Shown: piece after piece, positions 48,590 through 59,961 of the stretch | How the letters are laid out: every line of letters begins with the position of its first letter | How positions within the stretch are numbered: position 1 is the first letter of the stretch | DNA from: Juglans regia | Taxonomy: Eukaryota; Streptophyta; Magnoliopsida; Fagales; Juglandaceae | Assembly (NCBI RefSeq): GCF_001411555.2 | Contig: NC_049905.1 | Span: forward strand, 21,442,097 to 21,506,096 | Reading direction: 5' to 3' | Length of the DNA stretch: 64,000 nt | Translations under genes and position numbers: made by a program | Notes under the pieces: model-generated | Database searches by the model: none | Told to the model about the DNA's origin: nothing | The model's input: the letters and a program-made list of their open reading frames with translations, nothing else

Positions 48590-51500
48590 ATGACGAAATC
48601 CAGCAACGTCTCACCTTCTGAAGATCCAAAGAGTCATTTCTATTTACATTACAGTGACAATGCCAACACTGTGGTGATTGTTCCACCTCTTTCTGGCCAA
48701 AATTATCTCTCATGGAATCGATCATTTACCTTGGCCATCTCTATAAAAAACAAGCTGGGTTTTCTTGATGGAAGTATACCTACACCAAATCTGACCGACG
48801 CTTTGTATATTCCTTGGTTGCGTTGCAACAACCTTATTTTATCTTGGTTACTCAACTCGATTTCGAAGGAGATAGCATCAAACGTGCTCTACATCAACTC
48901 AGCAAAGGAAGTATGGGAAAAGCTGAAAACCCGCTTTGCTCAGCCTGATAACGTGCGTATCTATCAACTCCAGCAACAACTTAGCTCTACTTTGCAAGGG
49001 AACCAAAATGTAAGTGAGTATTTCACTCAACTTAATGGGATTTGGGAAGAAATGCATAACTATAGGCCTGTCCCGTGTTGTTCATGTGGTTTATGTACAT
49101 GTCAAGCCCTTAAATCAGTCGGTGATGTTCAAGAGACAGATTATGTGTTTAAGTTTCTTATGGGATTAAATGATTCATATGAGCACATTAGAGGCCAGAT
49201 AATTTTGATGAGACCTATGCCTTCTCTAGACAAGACCTTTTCCCTAGTTTTACAGGAGGAAAGACAAAGACAGACCAGAAATTTGATAGTGTCTTCTCTT
49301 GAGGCTTCAGCACTAGCAGTCTATAGTAATCAAGCAAAAAGAAAAGAGAAATCTGATCTTAGCTGTTTTCATTGTGGAAAGCTTGGACGTACTAAGGAGA
49401 AATGCTATAGGCTTATAGGATTCCCACCAAATTTTAAGTTCACTAGAGCTAAGTCGAACCATGGTAGTGGGAATTTTTCTTCTCCACATTCAGCAAACCA
49501 GGTCTCCTCTCAAAATCAAGAAAAGGGAATACAGGAGAATCCCCAGTTGAACTTATCCCAGAATCAGATTCAGAAACTCATGGCTCTAATCAATGGACAG
49601 ATGTCACAGCTCACTTCTAATGACTCAAGTTCTGTTCAGACCACTAATCAGCCTCAACAGTTGTCCACTGAAAATAATCCTTCCCCTGTTGCATGCTCCA
49701 ACATGGCTGGTATAATTCCTTTTTCCACTCACATTTCCATTGATCATAGTGCATCTGTTTTTGATACTCATCAACATCATTGCTTATCTGTTATGCATAA
49801 ATCTTTTCCTAGTATTGCCAATGTACCTTGGATTGTCGATACTGGTGCTACAGACCATATGGTCTGCTCCACCTCATTCTTTAGCTCTATCACTTGCTCC
49901 ACCAAGACATTTGTCAAATTACCAAATGGATCTCATGTTGAAGCAACTCACATTGGCACCGTGCACCTCTCAGACAACATTATACTCACTGGTGTCCTTT
50001 GTGTGCCTTCTTTTTCCTTTAACCTTCTTTCAGTTGGCAAGCTTACTCATGATTCCTCTCTATGCCTTGTTTTCTCGGGTCAATTTTGTTTCATACAGGT
50101 CCTGTCTTCATGGACGACGATTGGGCTTGCTAAGATCCAATGTGGCCTTTATTTCCTTCTTCCCAGCACCCTCCAAAACAAAGCTGTCAATCAAACAACT
50201 TCCAACAGCCTGAAAGTTTTTCCTCTTTCCTCCAATCCTCGCTTCTGCAGTGCTGTGACACAACAAGACTTCAACCTTTGGCATCTTAGACTAGGACATT
50301 TATCTGATCAGAAACTTAGAGCAATTCAATCTATTTCTTTTGATGCCAAATGTAATGCTTCTTCAGATTGTAATGTTTGTCACTTAGCAAAACAGAAACG
50401 AACTTCTTTTCAATCAAGCAGTTCCTGCACTTCTTCCAATTTTGACTTAATCCATTGTGACATTTGGGGACCTTACTCTCAATCATCTCTACAAGGCCAT
50501 CATTATTTTCTCACCATTGTCGATGATCATAGTCGAGTAACTTGGGTGTTTCTAATGAAATTCAAATCTGAAACTAAACAACTTCTACAGAATTTCATTC
50601 TCATGGCCCAAACTCAATTCAATTCCAAAATAAAGAAAATAAGGACAGATAATGGAATGGAGTTTCACATGCCTATTTTTTATAATTCTCATGGCATTCA
50701 ACATCAAAAATCTTGTGTTTACACTCCACAACAAAATGGAGTTGTGGAGAGAAAACATCAACATCTTCTCAACGTTGCCCGAGCACTTCTTTTTCAAGCT
50801 TCTCTTCCAACTAAGTTTTGGGGAGACGCCATCTTGACAGCAACATATCTCATAAATAGAACTCCCACTCCTCTCTTAAACAACAAATCTCCCTATGAGA
50901 TTTTTTTTTCCTCACCACCTTCTTATACCCATTTGAGAGTCTTTGGATGCCTTTGCTTTGTGTCAACACTCAAACATAACAGAACCAAATTTGACCCAAG
51001 AGCTATGAGGTGCATTTTTATAGGTTACCCCGCTGATGTCAAAGGGTATAAAGTCTATAGTTTAGATAACCATACCACATTCATTTCACAGGACATTACC
51101 TTTATTGAGTCTACCTTTCCTTTTCTTTCTTCCAATTCTGCTCAATCTTCCTCTCAATTTGATTTTGTTGTTCCACCTGTATTTTCAGACTTTCATTCTC
51201 AACAAATCACAATTGATTCCTCTACCAATCTTTCAGATCAGTCTGTACAGTCTCCAGCTCCCTCTCATATTCCTTCTAATCCTCATTTAATTGATTCAAA
51301 CCTCACAGCATCAGAATCTACTTCTCCCACATCTGCTCCAGCTGAAGAGCAAAATTCAGCCATTGTTCCAAGGAGATCAAGTCGACTGAGGAATACTCCA
51401 TCCCATTTACAAGCTTATCATTGTCACCTTGTTTCTCAAGCCCCTATTCATACATCATCCAATTTTTCCACTCCATATCCTCTTACCAATCACATCACCT

Positions 51501-51781
51501 ATGATCATTTATCATCATCTCATCGAGCATATGCATTGTCCCTCTCACTAACCCATGAACCTAAGTCATATGAAGAGGCTGTGGCCTCTGATCATTGGAA
51601 AGCTGCCATGAGGTCTGAAATTGATGCCCTTGAAGCCAATAACACTTGGTCCATCACTACTTTACCTCTTGGAAAGAAACCAGTTGGCTGTAAATATGTA
51701 TTTAAGGTCAAGTTAAAATCTGATGGGACCATTGACAAGCATAAGGCTAGATTGGTAGCAAAGGGGTACACTCAAAGATAG
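48590..51781 (+). CDS. Copia gag-protease-integrase and start of RT (ends at an in-frame TAG)
   Basis: 1063 codons from ATG 48590. Gag with an N-terminal UBN2-like part (LSGQNYLSWNRSFTLAI); a zinc knuckle at residues 259-272 (CFHCGKLGRTKEKC), in which the expected His is Arg at 267; an aspartic protease site DTGATDHMV (D417); a GAG-pre-integrase segment (LWHLRLGHLS); integrase with CNVCHLAKQ, DLIHCDIWGPY, IRTDNGMEFH and QQNGVVERKHQ; and the start of RT (WKAAMRSEIDALEANNTW, KARLVAKGYTQR). The TAG at 51779-51781 replaces one sense codon, since the same frame continues with GFDYQETFSPVAK. Whether the element is made through stop readthrough or is simply disabled cannot be told from sequence. Confidence 0.95.
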   Translation: MTKSSNVSPSEDPKSHFYLHYSDNANTVVIVPPLSGQNYLSWNRSFTLAISIKNKLGFLDGSIPTPNLTDALYIPWLRCNNLILSWLLNSISKEIASNVLYINSAKEVWEKLKTRFAQPDNVRIYQLQQQLSSTLQGNQNVSEYFTQLNGIWEEMHNYRPVPCCSCGLCTCQALKSVGDVQETDYVFKFLMGLNDSYEHIRGQIILMRPMPSLDKTFSLVLQEERQRQTRNLIVSSLEASALAVYSNQAKRKEKSDLSCFHCGKLGRTKEKCYRLIGFPPNFKFTRAKSNHGSGNFSSPHSANQVSSQNQEKGIQENPQLNLSQNQIQKLMALINGQMSQLTSNDSSSVQTTNQPQQLSTENNPSPVACSNMAGIIPFSTHISIDHSASVFDTHQHHCLSVMHKSFPSIANVPWIVDTGATDHMVCSTSFFSSITCSTKTFVKLPNGSHVEATHIGTVHLSDNIILTGVLCVPSFSFNLLSVGKLTHDSSLCLVFSGQFCFIQVLSSWTTIGLAKIQCGLYFLLPSTLQNKAVNQTTSNSLKVFPLSSNPRFCSAVTQQDFNLWHLRLGHLSDQKLRAIQSISFDAKCNASSDCNVCHLAKQKRTSFQSSSSCTSSNFDLIHCDIWGPYSQSSLQGHHYFLTIVDDHSRVTWVFLMKFKSETKQLLQNFILMAQTQFNSKIKKIRTDNGMEFHMPIFYNSHGIQHQKSCVYTPQQNGVVERKHQHLLNVARALLFQASLPTKFWGDAILTATYLINRTPTPLLNNKSPYEIFFSSPPSYTHLRVFGCLCFVSTLKHNRTKFDPRAMRCIFIGYPADVKGYKVYSLDNHTTFISQDITFIESTFPFLSSNSAQSSSQFDFVVPPVFSDFHSQQITIDSSTNLSDQSVQSPAPSHIPSNPHLIDSNLTASESTSPTSAPAEEQNSAIVPRRSSRLRNTPSHLQAYHCHLVSQAPIHTSSNFSTPYPLTNHITYDHLSSSHRAYALSLSLTHEPKSYEEAVASDHWKAAMRSEIDALEANNTWSITTLPLGKKPVGCKYVFKVKLKSDGTIDKHKARLVAKGYTQR

Positions 51782-53206
51782 GGTTTTGACTACCAAGAGA
51801 CATTCAGTCCAGTGGCAAAACTGACCACAGTTAGACTCTTCCTTGCACTGGCAGCCATCAATAACTGGCACTTGGCCCAACTTGATGTACACAATGCTTT
51901 TTTGAATGGGGATCTTGATGAAGAAATATATATGGATTTGCCACCGGGTTATGTGGCTCAGGGGGAGTCTCAACAACAAGGAAAGCTGGTCTGCAAGTTA
52001 CATAAGTCACTCTACGGTTTGAAGCAAGCCTCTAGGCAGTGGAACTCAAAGTTCACTGCTGCTTTGCTCTCGATTGGCTTTTACCAATCAAAATCTGATT
52101 ACTCATTGTTCACTAAGAATGATCAACATGGTTTTACAGCTCTTTTAGTTTATGTTGACGACATAATTGTGGGAAGCAACAATTTAGTCACCATAAAAAG
52201 TGTCAAAGAATTTCTGCACAGTCAGTTCAAGATTAAGGATCTCGGGATCTTGAAATTCTTCTTGGGGATAGAAGTTGCAAGAACAGCAGCTGGGATCCAC
52301 ATGTGTCAGAGAAAATATACATTAGAAATCTTAGACGGTGCTGGATTACTTGGTTGTAAGCCAGCTTGTACTCCAATTGAATCAAATCATAAACTTGCAC
52401 ACTCTTCTACTGATATGTTGACAGATGTTACAAGCTATCGAAGGCTGATTGGTAGGCTCATCTACTTAACAATTAGTAGACCAGATATCACTTATGCCGT
52501 GAGTGTTCTCAGCCAATTCATGGACAAACCAACTCAGATTCATTTGCACCATGCACACCGAGTTCTGAGATATCTAAAGGGATCAATTGGTCAAGGTCTC
52601 TTCTTCTCAGCTAGTTCCTCTTTACATCTCAAAGCATACAGTGATTCGGATTGGGCAGCATGCCCTGAAACTCGAAGGTCAGTCACTGGTTTTTGTGTCT
52701 TTCTTGGAGACTCTTTAGTGAGTTGGAAATCCAAGAAACAAGCAACAATATCTCGATCTTCTGCTGAGGCAGAATATCGAGCACTTGCTTACACTTGTTG
52801 TGAAGTTGTTTGGTTAATTACACTTTTGAAGGACTTCAACATACAACACAAACAACCAGCACTGCTATATTGTGACAACCAAGCTGCTATTCATCTTACC
52901 AAGAATCCCATCTTTCACGAAAGAACAAAGCACATAGAAATAGATTGCCATTTTATTCGAGAAAGGGTAGCTGCTGGTGTGATTGTTCCAGTTCATGTTA
53001 GCTCTAAGTTTCAGTTGGCAGATATCTTTATAAAGGCTTTGTCCACAGCACAATTTCAGTTTTTATTGTCCAAGATGGGCATTCTGAACATATATGCCCA
53101 TCTTGAGGGGGAGTCTCAACAAAGAAAGAATCAAGCCTCCACCAATGAAAAGCTGCTCCACACGCACTCTAATAAAACAGAAAAATATTCCTCCAGCTCA
53201 GCGTAG
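51782..53206 (+). CDS. Copia reverse transcriptase and RNase H, same frame after TAG
   Basis: The frame stays open from 51782 to the stop at 53204-53206. The first Met is 51812. RT motifs: LDVHNAFLNGDLDEEIYM, GLKQASRQWN and catalytic YVDDIIVG. RNase H: SDSDWAACPETRRSVTG, SSAEAEYRAL, CDNQAAIHLTKNP and HERTKHIEIDCHFIRE. The C-terminus runs through the polypurine tract and about 30 codons into the 3' LTR. It lacks its own start and would depend on the upstream frame, or on another element, for expression. Confidence 0.93.
   Translation, partial: GFDYQETFSPVAKLTTVRLFLALAAINNWHLAQLDVHNAFLNGDLDEEIYMDLPPGYVAQGESQQQGKLVCKLHKSLYGLKQASRQWNSKFTAALLSIGFYQSKSDYSLFTKNDQHGFTALLVYVDDIIVGSNNLVTIKSVKEFLHSQFKIKDLGILKFFLGIEVARTAAGIHMCQRKYTLEILDGAGLLGCKPACTPIESNHKLAHSSTDMLTDVTSYRRLIGRLIYLTISRPDITYAVSVLSQFMDKPTQIHLHHAHRVLRYLKGSIGQGLFFSASSSLHLKAYSDSDWAACPETRRSVTGFCVFLGDSLVSWKSKKQATISRSSAEAEYRALAYTCCEVVWLITLLKDFNIQHKQPALLYCDNQAAIHLTKNPIFHERTKHIEIDCHFIRERVAAGVIVPVHVSSKFQLADIFIKALSTAQFQFLLSKMGILNIYAHLEGESQQRKNQASTNEKLLHTHSNKTEKYSSSSA
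53105..53113 (+). other. Polypurine tract of the young Copia element
   Basis: gagggggag directly before the 3' LTR. This is the plus-strand priming site. Confidence 0.85.
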
Positions 53207-53438
53207 TTTGTTAGGATCGTTTCTTTCTTTGTTTCTTTGTACAGATAGCTTTCTATTTTAGAATATTGCAGAATAGGTTAGGTTGGTTATTATTTCTATT
53301 TTCTGATTGGTTAAGTTGGTGTTGCTCAAAGGATATATATACTGAGGATGTACACAGATTTACGTATTGAATGAGAACAATATTTTTCTCTCCAATCCTT
53401 CTTTTGTTTTCTTTCATTCTTCATCTTTACCTTCAACA
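53114..53438 (+). repeat. 3' LTR of the young Copia element
   Basis: 325 bp. One difference from the 5' LTR is visible. Followed by the aaatg target duplication. Confidence 0.95.
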
Positions 53439-54534
53439 AAATGGGCCCAGAGTTTAACCCCAAAATGCCTGTCAAGTCTCTAACATCTCAACAGATAGTT
53501 CGCATTCATCAGTTGTTTCGTCAAACTAAGTTTGATGACCCTAGTGGTGATGTAAGCCTTTGATCAGTAGCGTTCAGCTATTCTGTTAATTTGATTTTGG
53601 TCTCATTTTAGTTTCTGATATGTTATGTTGCTTTACATATCCTTCATATTCATAGCCTTTACACATTATTTTTCTCATTTTTGTATTACTTAGAACCTGT
53701 TTTCAGTGTCTTAGTCCTGCAGGTGAATACAATATCTTCGTCTTGGGATTATAAAGGAGCTGCATCCAGACATGGTAGCAACTTATTCAGGCAGGTTGTA
53801 TTTATACCTGAGTTTTCTAGATCTGTTATTTTTTAAATTTCTTCTATTTTTTTATAAGTAACCAAATACTTTATTGAAAATTAAAAGGGTCTAGTCCAGA
53901 TACATAGGATATAGTAAATTCCTTGTATATAGTATAGCAATACATTTTATGTATTTGAAGGAGTGTATATTGTCAGTGATAGATTGTTATCCTGCTAATT
54001 GATTTTGATTTCTTTACTTAATATACTGCTATTTAGTAAATTTGATTTTTCTCTTTTACCATAATATACAGTGCTCAAGTTTTTGAAGGCCACCCGTTTA
54101 TTGTGGAAGCTGGTGTCAGTGTGGGAGGAAAAGATGTTAAGCAAGTATGTGAGATACACTGGGGACAAATAACTAATCAATCAAATCAGTTGTAGAAGCT
54201 TCAAAGCTGTTAGATATGATATTGTTCTTCATCGTGTTGGTTTGTTAAAGACATTCTATATGAAATATCTTAGTTATTACAGAAATTAATTGCTAAATAA
54301 AGTGGAAAAGGAGGCACTCTTCTCTTATTGTTTCTACCTTAAAACTTGTTTTCTTCACAATGAGGGACTGGTTGGTGTTGTATATAGGTGGATGTTTTGG
54401 CACTCGTTCACAAGTGGGTTCTATTGTTAGTGTTGCATGTATCTAGACTTGAACACGCGACAGATTGCAGTTTTACTGTATTCATCGTACTTTTAAGTTA
54501 AGTTTATATTGCAATAATTAGTAAGTAGAGAAGA

Positions 54535-54750
54535 TGCTTTCTTCATTTGGACAGCAGCTTTAGGGAAGATTCTTACCTTGGACAATGTGAGGAAGAAAAG
54601 GGTGTTGTATTGATCATTGGGTCTTGCATGCTTGATAAGAGTGCAGAATCCGTGGATCACCTTCTTTTCCACTATGAGGTTGCTAGTCTTCTAGGGAGGA
54701 TTGTTTTTTAGAGTCTTTGGGATAGATTGGGTTATCCCTTCTGATCTGAT
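54535..54750 (+). mobile_element. Degenerate LINE fragment in TOP6B intron, right copy
   Basis: Same relic as 2255-2470, with a few base changes (such as cagcagc for cagcggc). Same location in the intron. Confidence 0.55.
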
Positions 54751-55134
54751 AGATATCTTAATATGTTGGAAATGACAGTTTGGTAGCCATTAATGCGAAC
54801 TTCTATGGAGGATGACCCTGTCATGCATATTTTGGTGTCTTTGGAGAGAAAAATGACTGTAACTCAAGAATTGCAAGAAATCAATTCTAGAGTTCAAGCC
54901 TTTCTTTCTTTACACCCTATTTCATCAGATTGTGGCCCAAATTAGTGCTGTTATATATATTCATACTTTTCAAGATTATTTAACACCTTTTCATTTTGCT
55001 ATTTAGGTGGATCTCTGATTCTCTAGTAATTTTCCTGTATACTGGAGTAACACATGAATATTTTGTGTTCATAAAATCTACCTTGTTGAAAAATAAAATG
55101 AGAAATATATATGATGAAAGAATAGCCTATGGAA

Positions 55135-55250
55135 CCCCAAGGGGGTTGGTTCGAATCCTCTTGGGTGCAAAACATTTATAGGGTCCAACGGACTTGGTGG
55201 TGTTTCCCCATGAATTACCTCGGGGTGCACGGGTCCTCGGCAATGAGTTT
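55135..55250 (+). mobile_element. SINE, right copy
   Basis: Same 116-bp insert as 2852-2967, between gaatagcctatggaa repeats at 55120-55134 and 55251-55265. A few base changes (ccccaaggg for cccctaggg). Confidence 0.6.
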
Positions 55251-56445
55251 GAATAGCCTATGGAATACGGTTCTTCTGGCAAGTTTCTAATACTAGAATA
55301 TGATGTTATGTCAACCTGCTTTTAGCAGCTGAACAATCTAAGTGGTACGATCGGTAAAATATAGAAGAATTTATTCGCACAGTTGCACATATTGACCGTA
55401 ACTTTTGGATGTGACTAGCTGAGTATAGGCATATGTATTCCAACTCTTGTTTTCTTGAGCATGCGGTGTTGCTTAACCATTAATTGGGCACAGTGGAAAG
55501 CTCGTTAGATGGCAATGTTGATATTTTTGCTCACTTTCTCATTGATTCAATGTTTATGAAGCATATTTTTCCTGTTTTAATGGCAGGGTTTGAACGTATT
55601 CCGATTTGCAAATCGGATTCCGCTTCTTTTTGAGCAAGGTGCTGATGTTGTCACTAGGACTGTCCTTAAGAGAATCAAGTAAGATATGGTCCAGCAGTCG
55701 AATAGTTTCTCTGGTTATCTTGCTTTTCTCTTCTATATATATATATATATATAATTTGCTCTTGGGGTGGGGGAGGGGGGATCAATTATTGTTGTCATAA
55801 TACCTCTGGCAATGGGAAAAGGAATGGGAGTTTTGTACAGAATCTCACTGAAATATCTTTTTCAGTTGGGGTAGCTACAAGATAAACCACATACAAGATA
55901 GAATCGGTGTTTTTGTGAGCATTGTGAGCACCAAAATCCCCTTTAAAGGCACTGGGAAAGAGTATATTGGAGATGATATAACTGAGATATCTACTGCTGT
56001 CAAGGTGGGGAGTTTTCAGTTTTCGTGTCACTCCATCACAAAAGGATTAAGTAAACTAACAAGCATCATGTCCTCCAGTCTGCTATTCAGCAATGTTGCA
56101 TCCAGCTAAAATCCAAAATAGTGAAGAGGATGCAGGCACGTGAGCAGCAGGAGAGAAAACGAAATTTAAGCAAGTAAATCCAATGCTCATCTGTCCTGTG
56201 TGAATGAGTCTACTAAATGATGTTATTGTCTCATTTGCATGAATTTAATCAAGTTTGTATCCATTGGCAGGTATATCCCAGATGCTACAGGTGCTGTGTA
56301 TGATGTTTTGAGAGAAATGGCGCAGTCACATGTGTCCAAGAAGAAACGTTATGATGATGAGGATGCAGAAGTATTAAGCAAAGTGTCTGCTCGGGTAATT
56401 ACAAAAGAAACACTGAGGGAAAAGCTTGCTCAACACGTTGAACAG

Positions 56446-57881
56446 GTGAGATCTCAACTGGGATGGTTCCTGAAATTGTAGGAACTTGTGATGAACCTCA
56501 ATGTTCAACAATACAAATTGGCTTTTGGAGACCTATTGAATTATAGGCCCTCAAGTACTCCCTATGACAGTTCAAGCGAAGTACAAAATTTAGCTTTTCC
56601 AGATTAGGGATCCCTCCAGTTGAGCACAGACATCCTTCACTTAAAATTGAAAATTAGATGGATTGCTTGCATCATTTTATTACGTCTTTCAGGGTAAACA
56701 TAAATGCTTGTTTATGGATCAAACCTTGTGAAAGAGACATTCACAATGAAATGTTTGACCAATCTGAAATATATCTAGCACCTTAGACCGAACCAATGCC
56801 GTGATTATGTATTAATATATGGGATATTTTGGGAGTTAAATTTGACCAAGTTATGACATCTTCAAAATTCTCACTTGGATTACTTTGGGTCTCATGACCA
56901 TGGTGAATTAAATTTTTGGCTGAGACGTTTCTTGTACATGTGACAACTTTTGTTACTTGAGTACAAGCAAATACTTTTTAGTTCACATAGCTTCCACTCT
57001 TTAAGTAAATTATTTCGCATATAGGGAATTTTATTTACACCGTGTAATGATATCTTAAGAGTTGGCAAGCTTTTATTATGTGTGCATGCTTCTTTAGCAA
57101 AAGCTTTTTCTGATATGTTACCAGATGTTTGTCTCTTCAAGGGACTGGCCGGCCTTGGTTCCTACAAATCCTGAATATCAAAATCCTTCTGACACAAACA
57201 CAGGCCAACATTCTTGAACATGGCATACACACATGGCTACCTTGTTGAATATTCGAAACGGAATGCAACTCTGTATGGCGTATTGTGATTTCAGTATCCT
57301 AAATGATAGAATGCTTTTATTCTTTGCATGTTTGAGAACGTTGCATCGATTCTTGGAATGGTACATCTATTCAGCTCTTCTTATACTGTTGGTGATGAGA
57401 GCCGAGCTGGCCTGTGATGAACAATGTTGGTGCCGACAGAATTGTTACTAATACACAGAATCAAGCCTGGTTTTAATCGGTAAAATGCTATGGGGGCAAG
57501 GTCACTCATTACAGTTCTGAAGAATGCAAATACCTTTCTGCCATAGATAGCATCTTGACAAAGCTATGCGGCAATCTCAATATATATGTTTAAGAAATAC
57601 TAGGTCGTCTTGCGTCAACCTAATTGGATCTAAACTGTTGTTCTTTCCTCGTTTATACAACGCTAAAGCTGCATTTTAAAAATAGGAATTAAAGCTAAAT
57701 GTCCCCCACATTGTGAGGCTATGATTGTTTGGATATTAAGAATATATTAGATCATCTGTAAATAGTAATTAAATAGTTTGAGTTAGATTTTATATCCCCA
57801 TGGCCGTCTCTTTCTTTATTTTCCCTCTTGCTGTCTTTCCTTTCTGGTTCTCTTGGTCTCTCTTCCTTCCCCCGTCGTTAA

Positions 57882-57931
<50 letters not shown>

Positions 57932-57942
57932 CTATCAGGATC

Positions 57943-57974
<32 letters not shown>

Positions 57975-57990
57975 GGGAAAAAAACAAAAG
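56446..57990. other. TOP6B final intron and 3' flank with deletion scar
   Basis: It matches the left copy up to cttgttg at 57241-57247, then jumps to the equivalent of 5396. The missing 428 bp (4968-5395) includes the whole last exon and stop codon. A 3-bp ttg is present at both breakpoints. A (TC)n then (TA)n tract lies at about 57880-57970. Confidence 0.9.
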
Positions 57991-58012
57991 AATTAATAGA
58001 TCTGGAAATTAC

Positions 58013-59960
58013 TCAGTTATGTAAATTTGTGGATTATAATACTTCTACTTTGTGTACTTCAAAAGATCACGAATTCCACTTGGATAAACATGAAGCTAAC
58101 TTGAAGCAGCCAGTCAATATTGAAACCGAATGGAGTGATTAAAATTTATACATGATTACAAGTAATTTGAAAGAGAGATCTTTGCTCAATGCTATATTTT
58201 CAATGATAAATTTTGCACTTTTTCATCTTAGATTATGTCATTTTCAATCAGGCTTGAAATGTATTCAGTCAATAAATGTGACTAGATGTAGTACCTTTAA
58301 GACAGAGTAACATATTTAGGGCTGCCAAATTTTGTGGGATGATCAAAATCTAGATCATTTGAAGTTACTAAAACAAGGGTGTGGTCCTACTTCAGAGTTG
58401 GAAAGAGAGATTACTTTCACAAGGGGGCAGGGAAGTTCTTATTAAAGCTGTAGCCTTATCCATACCAACTTACTCAATGAGTTGTTTTAAGTTACCCTTA
58501 ACCTTGTGCCGAGAACTAGAGAGGATGATGTCGAGATTTTGGTGGGGTCAACGAAGTAATGAGAGGAAAATCCATTGGATTAGTTGGAAGAAATTATGTG
58601 TGTCAAAATTTAGAGGTGGGATGAGGTTCTGTGATTTACATATGTTTAATATGGCTTTATTGGCTAAACAGGACTGGAGACTTTTGCAAGGTGAGAATTC
58701 TTTGCTGCAGAGAATTTTCAAGGCTAAGTACTATCCCCATTGTTCTTTTTTCGAGGCTTCCTTAGGTACTAACCCTTCCTATGTTAGAAGGGGTATTTTT
58801 GAAGCAAGAGAGTGGTTTTTGAAAGGGTGTAGGTGGCGTGTTGGGAATGGGGAAATGGTGAAGATTTGGAAGGTTCTATAGCTACTTGGACCTAGACCTT
58901 TACACTCTGATTTGGATAGCAGGAATGGGTCACCAATTGATGAAGAAAGTATAGTGGACATGTTAATTGATGATACTACTAGGAACTGGAATGAACAATT
59001 AATTAGAGCCCTCTTCAATCTAAGTGCAGTTGAGGAGATCCTAAAGGTTAGATTACCAACCAGTCAGTGTATGGATAGGTGGATTTGGGACAAGTAAATG
59101 GTAAATTCACGGTAAAGAGTGCTTATAAGCTGATTCAGGAGATTGAGACTAGTGGTGATGGGAAAATATCCTTGCAGATGGGGGACAGGAGTCTTTGGCG
59201 GAAAATATGGCATATGAAAGTCCCTAGAAAGATTAAAGTGTTTGCCTAGAAGGCTTGTAAGGATATTTTACCAACACTTATTAATCTTAAGAGGAAAAAG
59301 GTGGAGGTGGAATCTAAGTGCTATTTCTGTCAGATTCATGAGGAAGGTATTACTCATGCTCTGTTAAAGTGTCCTACTATCTATATTGTTTGGCAACGTT
59401 TCTTCCCATTGGTCAAGTTTTTTCGTACTTCTTTCAGTTTTATTCAAACTGTGCTCCAGGTTATGATGCAAGGTAGTGAAACTGAACTAACTTTGTTTTG
59501 TGTCCTTTGCTAGAGCGTGTGGTACAGAAGGAATCAAATGCAGATGAAGAAGAATTTGATACAACCTGTCCAAGCGGTTGAGCATGCTTTATCAATGTGC
59601 AAAGTCTTTAATGACGTGCCAACCATTACATCAAGGGAGCAATTACAAAAACTGACTAAGTGGCAAGCTCCAGAAGGTGGTGTTTTTAAGTTGAATGTTG
59701 ATGGGGCAATCTTTTCTGATCCGAGGAAGGTTGGAGTTGGGATGGTTCTGCGAGATACACATGGAGCAACTGTGATGGCAGCAAGTAAGATTGAGCTAGA
59801 GGTGGATGAGGCAGCTACAATTGAAGCCATTGTTGTGTTGAGAGGGATACAGCTTTGTCTTCCACTTGGCATCCCAAAAGTAATTTTTTGTAAGTAAAAA
59901 ATAAAAGTTGATTTACAGCTTAGAGCACAGTACCTCTGGACCAATATGTATGGTACCATA
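58013..59960 (-). pseudogene. GH1 beta-glucosidase relic, right copy
   Basis: The exon-11-like part (58013-58110) has lost bases at its edge (attactcag for attaccattctcag). The exon-10-like part is at about 59931-59960. The same LINE lies between them. Same ancestry as 6149-8690. Confidence 0.75.
58314..59880 (+). mobile_element. L1-type LINE, right copy, 3' end deleted
   Basis: Begins after aagacagagtaacat (58299-58313). The RT C-terminal part is open for 166 codons (58381-58881: KAVALSIPTYSMSCFKLP, RFWWGQRSNERKIHWISW, then LLAKQDWRLL). It then has the same stops as the left copy, zf-RVT, and part of RNase H up to LPLGIPKV. About 588 bp equivalent to 8023-8610, including the poly(A) and second target duplication, have been deleted. 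Confidence 0.85.
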
Positions 59961-59961
59961 T

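Larger units (their letters stand above)
48159..53438 (+). mobile_element. Young, nearly intact Ty1/copia retrotransposon
   Basis: 5280 bp. LTRs 48159-48483 and 53114-53438 are both 325 bp and differ at one base by eye (a/g in cagc[a/g]tagttt). The 5-bp duplication aaatg lies at 48154-48158 and 53439-53443, inside a TOP6B exon. The LTR begins TCTCAACA rather than TG; counting the preceding TG as element would leave only a 3-bp duplication. It has a primer-binding site at 48484, a polypurine tract at 53105-53113 and two long same-frame coding blocks divided by one TAG. It is absent from the left copy, so it inserted after the duplication. Confidence 0.97.
46143..56445 (+). pseudogene. TOP6B: TOP6B duplicate, 5'-truncated and broken
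   Basis: Exons seen: 46143-46245 (WHGAEIQVVIEGNWTTYR), 46407-46492 (HYMRQMAVITPYAQFLF), 46601-46797 (KHHPSSVDLLLIKRLIAETS), 48151-48158 continued at 53444-53551, 53707-53794, 54072-54144, 55587-55678, 55866-56004, 56079-56173 and 56271-56445. The upstream ATPase exons are not found between 40 and 46 kb. Lesions: a Copia element 8 bp into the exon that starts at 48151; two extra bases (at within 53731-53736) that shift frame; and loss of the final exon (deletion junction at 57247). Splice sites are otherwise conserved, so decay is recent. The three 5' exons have no partner in this window because the left copy is cut at base 1. Confidence 0.9.

Noticed and set aside
49740..50213. 157-residue hydrophobic plus-strand frame
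   Set aside because: It lies out of frame within the Copia protease/integrase coding block. A composition shadow.
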